Assembly (NCBI GenBank): GCA_004553625.1
Contig: SFKX01000004.1
Span: 149,769-213,768, forward strand
Direction of reading: 5' to 3'
From: Clostridiales bacterium
GTDB lineage: Bacteria; Bacillota_A; Clostridia; Oscillospirales; Oscillospiraceae
DNA: 64,000 nucleotides
A program made the translations under genes and the position numbers. Under the pieces are notes generated by a model. That model made no database searches. It was given only the letters and a program-made list of their open reading frames with translations, and was not told where the DNA came from. This document shows, piece after piece, positions 58,365-64,000 of the stretch; within the stretch, counting starts at the first letter, position 1; every line of letters starts with the position of its first letter.

Positions 58365-59684
58365 TTATAAAGCGGTCGGTCTTATTAAAACCTCAATTCC
58401 CAGGTAGCCCCGACACCGCTTACCACTGCCGATATACACATTGTTGGTGGCCTCCAGCCGGTAGGCATCGGCGTTCTGTGCGATGAAGCCGGAAAAGCTC
58501 TTGGGGGAAAGCGGGTTCTCTGCGTTATCCTCGCACCAGACCTTATAGGCGGCATAGAGGTCACGGGTAGCGGCCTCGCTGTCCGCCTTGAACTGGACAT
58601 AGCCATTAGAGGTCAGGAAATCCACGATGTTGTTGGCCTCCCGAACTACGACCGCAATGTTCTCCCTGGCCCGGTCGCTGATGGTGAAGCGGTAGTTGTT
58701 GACCAGCAGGCGGTGAAGTCCGTCCAGGCACCAGAGGAATATCCCTTCGCGCTCCGCAATCAGCTTGTCCGATAGAAACGGGTCATCCGCTCTCCCTACT
58801 GGTTTGTCCTTTGTGGTCAGCACGATCTGGCGGCGAAAGAAACCGTCAGACCGGTCATGGAGGGCGGTCAAGGCTCCGTTACCAAAGCAGAGGAACCGCA
58901 CATAAAGCTGGCTCTGGTAGCTCTGAACGCCCTTGCGCTCCATGTCCATCTTGCATTCCGAGGTCACGATGGATTTGATATAGTTGGTCTTGGGCAGGGC
59001 GCTCATGTCCATATCATCGTCCACCATCAGGAGCTTGCTCTCCAGGTCGGCGCGGCTGAACCGGTTGTTCTCCACCTTCTGGATGCTGGTGGTGTTCATG
59101 CTGTCCCCGAAGATGGAGCGCATCACCAGCCCAATCCGACTCTTGCCCTCGCCGCCCTTGCCAATGAGCATCAGCATCTTCTGACCCTTGGTGGTGGGAA
59201 GCAGGCAGTAGCCCAGGTACTCCTGCAAGGTGGGGATGTCCTCCGGGTACAGCAGCTCCGCCAGAAAGCGCAGCCACTTCTCCGGCGGCGGCGCGTCAGG
59301 GCGATAGCTGACGGTCAGACGGTTATTGCAGTAGGTTTTTTCCGGCGCAAAGCGGCCATCTACAAACAATGTGCCGTTGGCAACATGGATACGGTCGCAA
59401 TCCAACTCTATCGGCTCGGAGTACGCCGCCATCCGCAGGGCGTTCAGAAGCTCGTCCACCTTCCTGGCGATTTTGGTTTCCAGCCATGGACTGATCTGGT
59501 CGTAGATTTCCTTTTTCAAGACACTCTCGTCCGCCACCAGCCCGTCCACCGTGTAGAACCGCCCCCGGATACAGCGCATGGGATGTTCCCGAAGGAACGA
59601 CCGGCAGAACTCCGGCTCTATGAGCTTGTAATCCTCCGTCAGCCAGTCGGGAAAACCGGACTGCAATTCTTCACTTTCATTCAA
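58365..59684 (-). CDS. D5/P4-type DNA helicase (primase-helicase C-terminal type)
   Basis: 439-residue superfamily 3 helicase of phage and plasmid type, starting at TTG nine bases after GGAGG; the frame upstream of this has no site. A D5_N-like region (residues about 40-150) is followed by the AAA+ core: Walker A G-K-G-G-E-G-K-S-R near residue 188, Walker B L-L-M-V-D-D-D-M-D, and the SF3 C motif with F-L-C-F-G-N-G-A. A winged-helix-like C-terminus ends it. No primase domain is present, so it may act on an element-borne origin or assist transfer replication. Terminated from the relaxase gene by a hairpin. Confidence 0.85.
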   Translation of the reverse strand: MNESEELQSGFPDWLTEDYKLIEPEFCRSFLREHPMRCIRGRFYTVDGLVADESVLKKEIYDQISPWLETKIARKVDELLNALRMAAYSEPIELDCDRIHVANGTLFVDGRFAPEKTYCNNRLTVSYRPDAPPPEKWLRFLAELLYPEDIPTLQEYLGYCLLPTTKGQKMLMLIGKGGEGKSRIGLVMRSIFGDSMNTTSIQKVENNRFSRADLESKLLMVDDDMDMSALPKTNYIKSIVTSECKMDMERKGVQSYQSQLYVRFLCFGNGALTALHDRSDGFFRRQIVLTTKDKPVGRADDPFLSDKLIAEREGIFLWCLDGLHRLLVNNYRFTISDRARENIAVVVREANNIVDFLTSNGYVQFKADSEAATRDLYAAYKVWCEDNAENPLSPKSFSGFIAQNADAYRLEATNNVYIGSGKRCRGYLGIEVLIRPTAL

Positions 59685-59790
59685 TCTCGCATACCTCCAA
59701 TCTGTAAAAATCGGGCGGCCACCGCGCCCTCCTGCTGTGGTTATGAGCAAATTTGAAAAAACCGGGCTAATGGCATGACAACCCCGTTTC

Positions 59791-59843
59791 AAAAAACATG
59801 ACAGAGGGGATTTCGGCAGCGGCTACCAAAATTCCCTCTGTCA
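59791..59843 (-). terminator. Terminator after the relaxase gene
   Basis: Arms TGACAGAGGG and CCCTCTGTCA close a long hairpin (59799-59843). On the minus strand a T-run follows (A-run at 59791-59796 on the plus strand). Confidence 0.85.
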
Positions 59844-59855
59844 GTGTAATAGCAA

Positions 59856-61109
59856 TCACCTCTCCACGCTGTGCCTTGTTGCGGTCTTCGCCGCCCTGCG
59901 CTCCGCATCCCGCTTGGCAGCTTCGGCCTTGCCCCGTTCCAGTTTGGCGAGGACGGACTCTCTGGCCTTCTCCTTAATCTGCCTGGTGGCGGCAGACTTG
60001 ACCTCCGGCTTCCGCAAAACCGCCTGCACTCTGGCAAGCACCTTTTGAGCGGCTTTGTGGATCAGCGCTTGCACCTTTCCCAGCACCTTGCCGACAAGCC
60101 CTTTCTCTGCTGGGGAAAAGCGCCGCTCCGGGGCAAGACACCAATCCTTGTAATCGGAGACAATCTTCTCATCCTGTAACTGCGTTTCGGCGCGGACGGC
60201 ATCGGTCACAAGCTCCACAGCCTTGTCATAGGCAATTTCTGTGACCTCATCAATCAGGGCCTCGGCATCCTCCAGCCGAAGCGACACGGCCTCTAACGCC
60301 TGTGCCTTTTCTTCAATCGCCGTCTCCTGCTCTGTAATCAATTTCTTCTGCTTCTGGATGATATAGTCGTTCTTCATCAGGTAGCTGCGCCCACGGTTGC
60401 CGGGGTCAGGTTCTTCCTCCACCACCAGACCATGCCGTTTGCAAATATCAAACAGAATGACCCGGCAGACCGCATCAAAAACCATCTTCCGGTTGTTGGT
60501 ACGCCCCTGCTTTTTCTCAGGATCAGGCAGTTCAAAACCAAGGGCCTCCAGCGCCTTTTCCTGCTTCGGCTCGACCTCGCCATATCGGTTCACATAGTCG
60601 AACACATGGCGCTCATGGATATGGGGCGTGGCCTCGTCCAGATGGAGCGCCCAGTCAATAACATGGACGTGTTCACCGAAGCGGCGTTCAAGTTCCAGCA
60701 TAAATTCCCCGACAATTTCCAGAAGCACATCCGGGGAAACGGAGTCCTCCATCGTGCCGATCTGGTAGATGGTTTCCTCCGGGCAGAAGCGTTTGTCAGC
60801 CAGCAGATCATCCACGCTCCGGTCACGCTCGGAGTGGCGGCGTTTGGCGTTCCGCTCATGCTGGCCGTCAAGGTAGTCCGAGTAGCGGTCCAGATAAAAG
60901 GCCCGTTCCACATCCGCGAAGGACACCTCACCGTCCTGCTGGGCCGGATAGGTCGCGCCCTGGAAACAATCCCAATAGATGTTCTGCTGAATGCGCTCAC
61001 TGTCAATGTGGTCGGCGTGTTCGGTATCAAAGGTTCTGTCGTTGTGCGTTGATTTGTAGACGCCGCTTTTCCCGGCTCTCCCGTTGTGCCGGGTCAGTCT
61101 TTTTGCCAT
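59856..61109 (-). CDS. MobV/Pre-family relaxase
   Basis: 417-residue plasmid mobilisation/recombination protein that nicks oriT and leads the strand into a recipient. The N-terminus A-K-R-L-T-R-H-N-G-R-A-G-K-S-G-V-Y and S-T-H-N-D-R belong to the Pre/Mob family, and the HUH metal motif is H-L-D-E-A-T-P-H-I-H near residue 155. An upstream acidic F-G-E-H-V-H-V-I-D-W-A supports it. The C-terminal third is coiled coil, then a lysine/arginine-rich helix likely binding DNA. AAGGAG precedes the ATG. The mating channel must come from another element. Confidence 0.9.
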   Translation of the reverse strand: MAKRLTRHNGRAGKSGVYKSTHNDRTFDTEHADHIDSERIQQNIYWDCFQGATYPAQQDGEVSFADVERAFYLDRYSDYLDGQHERNAKRRHSERDRSVDDLLADKRFCPEETIYQIGTMEDSVSPDVLLEIVGEFMLELERRFGEHVHVIDWALHLDEATPHIHERHVFDYVNRYGEVEPKQEKALEALGFELPDPEKKQGRTNNRKMVFDAVCRVILFDICKRHGLVVEEEPDPGNRGRSYLMKNDYIIQKQKKLITEQETAIEEKAQALEAVSLRLEDAEALIDEVTEIAYDKAVELVTDAVRAETQLQDEKIVSDYKDWCLAPERRFSPAEKGLVGKVLGKVQALIHKAAQKVLARVQAVLRKPEVKSAATRQIKEKARESVLAKLERGKAEAAKRDAERRAAKTATRHSVER

Positions 61110-61202
61110 TCTGCTCTCCTTCCTGTTTTTCGTTTTTGCTGTTCCGGGAGTGGCCAGGGGCGGCGAAGCCGCCGAATCTGAGTGCTTTGCGCCAGATAAT
61201 AA

Positions 61203-61239
61203 CCCAGTATAAAGTGACGCAGAGCATCACTTTACTGGG
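61203..61239. other. Candidate oriT hairpin
   Basis: CCCAGTATAAAGTGA (61203-61217) and TCACTTTACTGGG (61227-61239) form a 13-bp stem with a two-base bulge and a short loop region CGCAGAGCA that can pair further by two bases. It lies 94 bases upstream of the relaxase start. MobV oriT sites also contain an AAAGTAT/ATACTTT-type hairpin; the nick site cannot be read here. Confidence 0.5.
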
Positions 61240-61431
61240 CCAAGGGTTTCACCCTCTAGACACCGGAGCAAGCGTTGTCACCCTGCACCCGACCCAAAGG
61301 GCTTTGCCCTCTGGACACCCAGCAGGCGCTGCCGCCCTGCACCCGGCCCAAAGGTTTCGCCTCTGGACACTGACCAGACGCTCGCCGCTCTGGACTTGGC
61401 GCAAAGGGCTGGCCACCCTCTGCACTCCCGC
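61240..61431. repeat. 54-bp degenerate tandem repeats
   Basis: Three consecutive units of exactly 54 bases (61240-61293, 61294-61347, 61348-61401) begin CCAAAGG or CCAAGGG and share CCTCTGGACAC; a partial fourth unit follows. They directly continue from the oriT-like hairpin. They have no unique spacers, so they are not CRISPR. The remaining stretch to 61700 holds no gene I can support. Confidence 0.8.
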
Positions 61432-61720
61432 CAAAGATGCAGACCTCCGCCATCTGCGGATAGCTCTGACCTGCATCTTTGCTCACGCCGCTCTCCCCGA
61501 CTCAGTTCCTGCCCCTGTTCTTCCAGCGGCGTTTTGTTCTCCTTGGTACGCTCCATGCGATACTTCTCCAAAGAACATATCCCTTTCGGACGGTCATTCT
61601 TTTTTCAAGCTGCAATGTCGTTTGACAGAAACATCGTAGCAGAAAAAAGGCCACTCTCCCGTATATCCAAGAGGTAGGAAATCCAGGACAAAAACGGATA
61701 TTTCCACGCTCTCGGAAATG

Positions 61721-61729
61721 TGGTAGAAT
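61721..61729 (+). promoter_or_regulatory. Extended -10 promoter of the XRE regulator
   Basis: TGGTAGAAT is an extended -10. TTTCCA at 61701-61706 is a weak -35 at 17 bases. A short inverted repeat TTTCC/GGAAA (61701-61718) overlaps it and may be an autoregulatory site. Confidence 0.55.
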
Positions 61730-61757
61730 GGCAGTAATATCAGGGGAGGGCGGCGCT

Positions 61758-62564
61758 ATGTATTTGACCATACAGGAAAGATTGAAGGATTTGCGGGTGG
61801 AACGCGGCTTGACGCTGAAAGAACTTGCGGAACAGACGGGCCTGTCCTCGTCTGCTCTGGGCAGTTATGAGGCAGACGATACTAAGGACATCAGCCACTA
61901 CGCCCTTATCAAGCTGGCGAAGTTCTACGGTGTGACCGCTGACTATCTGCTGGGGCTGTCTGAAATGAAAAGTCACCCAAACGCTGATCTGGCGGACCTG
62001 CGTTTGAGTGACGGTATGATTGATGTATTGAAAGCAGGACGGGTGGATACCGCCCTGCTGGGGGAGTTGGTGACGCACCCGGATTTTATGAAGTTGCTGG
62101 CTGACATCAGCATCTATGTGAACGGCATCGCCGCCATGCAGATACATAATCTGAACGCCTGGGTGGAAGTGGTTCGCTCCAAGATTATTGAGGAGTACCA
62201 GCCGGGAGATCAGGACATGGACGCGCTGTTGTCGGACGCCGTTCTTCTGCGGGAGAGGGACTACTTCACCAGCCGAGTCCATGAGGATATTGATGCGATC
62301 ATGGAGGATATCCGTGAGGCCCATCGGGATCGGAGTGAGAGCGGACCGGAACACTCCGCCATTTCGGACTTGAAGCAGGACTTGGAGGATGTGGCGAACT
62401 TCAAGGGCAGTCGCGCCGAGGCTTGGCTGATGATGTACTGCAAGCAGACGCAGACCCCGTACAACAAACTGTCCGAGGAAGAAAAACACTGGCTGATGAA
62501 GATTGCCCAAAAGTCAAAGCTGGCGAAAAGCCATGTTTCGCAGAGAGGGAAGAAACGGAAATAG
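61758..62564 (+). CDS. XRE-family transcriptional regulator
   Basis: 268 residues. The N-terminal Cro/C1 helix-turn-helix is L-K-D-L-R-V-E-R-G-L-T-L-K-E-L-A-E-Q-T-G-L-S-S-S-A-L-G-S-Y-E. It is followed by the frequent Y-G-V-T-A-D-Y-L-L-G-L-S-E. The long C-terminal part is helical with no known domain and may sense a signal or mediate oligomerisation. GGGGAGGG places the start at 61758; an in-frame upstream ATG is in the promoter. It faces away from the relaxase gene, so it may repress the transfer genes. Confidence 0.88.
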   Translation: MYLTIQERLKDLRVERGLTLKELAEQTGLSSSALGSYEADDTKDISHYALIKLAKFYGVTADYLLGLSEMKSHPNADLADLRLSDGMIDVLKAGRVDTALLGELVTHPDFMKLLADISIYVNGIAAMQIHNLNAWVEVVRSKIIEEYQPGDQDMDALLSDAVLLRERDYFTSRVHEDIDAIMEDIREAHRDRSESGPEHSAISDLKQDLEDVANFKGSRAEAWLMMYCKQTQTPYNKLSEEEKHWLMKIAQKSKLAKSHVSQRGKKRK

Positions 62565-62586
62565 AAATTTTCGCTCCGAAAATATG

Positions 62587-62625
62587 AACAGCTCTACGGT
62601 TCTGCACTCGCAGGACTGTAGAGCT
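62587..62625. terminator. Hairpin between convergent regulator genes
   Basis: AACAGCTCTAC and GTAGAGCTGTT close a long stem with a near-perfect inner stem around ACTC. It sits between the XRE regulator stop and the minus-strand HTH stop. T-tracts are short on either side, so its strength is uncertain. Confidence 0.7.
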
Positions 62626-62626
62626 G

Positions 62627-62830
62627 TTATTCGTCGGGGACGTACTCTGCCACATCTTCCAGGCGGCAATTCAAAATCGTACACAGTTTATTCAACGTAT
62701 GTGTCGATACCGGCATATTGGATTGAAGGCGCTGAACAGTTGCATGGCTCATGCCGTGTTTGAACCGCAGAGTATAGGTCGTTACCTTCTGCTCCTCCAT
62801 CGTTTTCCACAATGGCGCATAGTGAATCAT
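62627..62830 (-). CDS. Small Cro/C1-type HTH protein
   Basis: 67 residues: L-W-K-T-M-E-E-Q-K-V-T-T-Y-T-L-R-F-K-H-G-M-S-H-A-T-V-Q-R-L-Q, then S-T-H-T-L-N-K-L-C-T-I-L-N-C-R-L-E-D-V-A-E-Y. This is a YozG/DUF-type minimal XRE repressor. GGGGG precedes the ATG. It is divergent from the SLOG gene, and the palindrome between them is its probable operator. Confidence 0.85.
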   Translation of the reverse strand: MIHYAPLWKTMEEQKVTTYTLRFKHGMSHATVQRLQSNMPVSTHTLNKLCTILNCRLEDVAEYVPDE

Positions 62831-62844
62831 TGTTTCCAGCCCCC

Positions 62845-62895
62845 TTTACAGTTCCTATTATGGCTGATATAATGGCCATGCAATATGGCCATTAT
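62845..62895 (+). promoter_or_regulatory. Promoter and palindromic operator of the SLOG gene
   Basis: TTTACA (62845-62850), 17 bases, TATAAT (62868-62873). A perfect inverted repeat ATAATGGCCAT - GCAAT - ATGGCCATTAT (62869-62895) covers the -10 and start site. On the minus strand TTGCAT-17-TAATAG for the small HTH gene overlaps the same palindrome, so one site could control both directions. Confidence 0.82.
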
Positions 62896-62922
62896 TTAGC
62901 CATGCAAAGGAGGCTGATTATA

Positions 62923-63432
62923 ATGATTGAACGTTGTTGTGCATTCACCGGTCATCGTCCGAGGAAGTTCCCCTGGGGCTATAACGAGGCCGATGCCCGA
63001 TGTGTCGCACTGAAAGAAACGCTTGCCAAAAAGATCGCCAAGTTAGTGAATGCAGGATATACGGACTTTTTCTCCGGGATGGCGGAGGGGGCAGACACCT
63101 GGGCGGCGCTGGCGGTTCTGGCCTTGAAAAAAGAAAATCCCGCGCTGAAACTCCACTGTATCCTGCCCTGTGAGGGACAGGCAGACAAGTGGCCGACTTC
63201 AGCGCGGGAACTCTATTCTTCTATTCTGGAACAGGCGGATGAGATTGTGTATGTAAGCCGGGAATACCATGACGGCTGTATGCTGGAGCGCAACCGCTAC
63301 CTGGTCGATCACGTCGCCTGCCTGTTAGCTGTTTACAATGGCGAGTGGCGGGGTGGGACGGCGATGACGGTGAGGTATGCAAGGAAGCTGGGGAAGGAAA
63401 TTATTGTATTACATCCCAATATAGGGAAATAA
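62923..63432 (+). CDS. SLOG-domain protein (DUF1273/YpsA-like)
   Basis: 169 residues starting C-C-A-F-T-G-H-R-P-R-K-F-P-W-G-Y, a Rossmannoid SLOG fold signature, with F-F-S-G-M-A-E-G-A-D-T-W-A-A near residue 50, L-H-C-I-L-P-C-E-G-Q-A and C-L-L-A-V-Y-N-G-E-W-R-G-G-T. SLOG proteins are proposed to bind nucleotide-derived ligands and occur in stress and defence contexts; the ligand here is unknown. AAAGGAGG fixes the start; the frame upstream runs through the promoter. Confidence 0.88.
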   Translation: MIERCCAFTGHRPRKFPWGYNEADARCVALKETLAKKIAKLVNAGYTDFFSGMAEGADTWAALAVLALKKENPALKLHCILPCEGQADKWPTSARELYSSILEQADEIVYVSREYHDGCMLERNRYLVDHVACLLAVYNGEWRGGTAMTVRYARKLGKEIIVLHPNIGK

Positions 63433-63440
63433 TTAAACTC

Positions 63441-64000
63441 TTATCGCATGATTATCCGTTCTGATAGGTCTTGCATTTCATTTCTTGCGGTTATTCGGTT
63501 ATTAACAATTTCGCTAACCCGCAGTGCAATTGACTTTCTCAAGGTCTCTGACCGGGGAACAGGTATAAACACTTCCTTGAACCGTTGCCCCAGTGTATCA
63601 ATTACATCTCTTGTGAATTGCTTAGTTCGCATTTGCCGCTTCACAATGTACGAATTTAGAAGGCCAAGTAAAAGATATGGGTCTATGATATTTTCCTTTT
63701 TTGCACGAATCTTGATTAACCCACCACAATAAAGCATCTGCGTATCCAGCTCTGTAATCATACAAGATGTTCCAACTAAATACGTTCCATCCCTTACAAG
63801 CAAAATGTCTTTGGCTTGCACATCCTCTCTTTCAGCGTATTGCCTGTAGATTTCTTCGGAAACGCCTTGCTTTGCGTCAGCTTTTATCTCCCAGTTTGAA
63901 AAATCGGATGTTCTGACAAAAGGAATATTGCCCGTACCGTATGCCATTTTCCCAATTTCGTCGACTGTGGATAGTTCAATAACTCCGTCATCTAACAGCT
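63441..64000 (-). CDS. Type I restriction specificity subunit HsdS-like (5' end outside window)
   Basis: The frame is open from 63441 to the edge, so the gene begins beyond 64000. The visible 186 residues contain the target-recognition-domain signature G-K-M-A-Y-G-T-G-N-I-P-F-V-R-T-S-D-F, then D-I-L-L-V-R-D-G-T-Y-L-V-G-T and the helix before the C-terminus. It could be a stand-alone HsdS or the end of a methylase-specificity fusion. The strand is clearly more AT-rich than the rest of the element, suggesting recent acquisition as cargo. Confidence 0.85.
   Translation of the reverse strand, partial: LLDDGVIELSTVDEIGKMAYGTGNIPFVRTSDFSNWEIKADAKQGVSEEIYRQYAEREDVQAKDILLVRDGTYLVGTSCMITELDTQMLYCGGLIKIRAKKENIIDPYLLLGLLNSYIVKRQMRTKQFTRDVIDTLGQRFKEVFIPVPRSETLRKSIALRVSEIVNNRITARNEMQDLSERIIMR

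Larger units (their letters stand above)
55690..64000. mobile_element. Tn4451-like integrative mobilizable element (right end outside window)
   Basis: From just after rplT the base composition becomes less GC-rich, and the gene set changes to serine recombinase, TnpW-like protein, D5-type helicase, MobV/Pre relaxase, regulators and cargo. The left boundary lies between 55630 and 55710; the other end is not in the window, so attachment sequences cannot be matched. The set recombinase + Mob/Pre + TnpW recalls the Tn4451/4453 family, which moves by a large resolvase and is mobilised by helper conjugative elements. No type IV secretion genes are visible here. Confidence 0.82.

Noticed and set aside
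61240..61431. Possible CRISPR array
   Set aside because: The 54-bp units are contiguous and degenerate, with no unique spacers and no cas genes nearby.

Overview
The window reads as part of a GC-rich Clostridia chromosome, most likely a gut Oscillospiraceae relative. This is an inference from several signs: a clostridial-type V-ATPase operon, HrcA/CIRCE control, a TTG/GTG-tolerant start set, the ylxM-ffh-rpsP-khpA-rimM-trmD cluster, and small families common in that group. About 55.7 kb is host chromosome. From about 55.69 kb to the right edge lies a visibly less GC-rich integrated mobile element whose far end is outside the window.

Layout. 0-2.2 kb: the end of a polar amino-acid ABC importer (permease, ATPase) and a lipoprotein whose type-3 substrate-binding fold appears circularly permuted. 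2.2-5.7 kb (minus): a ClpE-type unfoldase and a threonine-aldolase-like enzyme behind a consensus promoter overlapped by a perfect CIRCE operator. 5.7-11.5 kb (minus): a tight operon of a methyltransferase, the ECF transporter core (ecfA1-ecfA2-ecfT), truA, a propeller-like membrane protein and a CvpA-like protein. 11.6-18.98 kb: surface and envelope genes, namely a C39-SH3b-M14 peptidase with a 12-arginine tract, a sodium:neurotransmitter-type symporter, a pseudokinase-TM-C-type-lectin fusion, a secreted metallo-beta-lactamase-fold protein and a lipoprotein. 19-27.7 kb (minus): a nine-gene V-type ATPase operon in the order H-C-I-K-F-E-A-B-D. 27.8-32.4 kb: apgM-ispE, then on the minus strand an SGNH hydrolase and a two-gene ABC system. 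32.5-35.3 kb: ppdK. 35.3-41.4 kb (minus): ylxM-ffh-rpsP-khpA-rimM-trmD(GNAT)-DUF6440-coaW-rsmA behind a perfect TTGACA-17-TATAAT promoter. 41.4-52.4 kb: a giant cyclic beta-glucan-synthase-like protein, an M16 peptidase pair, lgt and a small helical protein. 52.4-55.6 kb: a tandem-OB protein, deoC, a SHOCT protein, and infC-rpmI-rplT behind an L20-type attenuator.

55.7-64 kb: a Tn4451-like integrative mobilizable element placed directly behind rplT. It carries a large serine recombinase, a TnpW-like small protein, an HTH protein, a D5/P4-type helicase, a MobV/Pre relaxase with a candidate oriT hairpin, two regulators, a SLOG-domain protein and the end of a type I restriction specificity gene.

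The most unusual signals are these: a dispersed intergenic element with two copies whose hairpin stems differ by compensating changes around an identical 9-nt loop; the pseudokinase-lectin receptor; the permuted binding protein; and two exact 8-bp-period triplets of GTAC in the mobile element. No tRNA, rRNA or CRISPR array was found. All family assignments come from reading motifs, not database searches.
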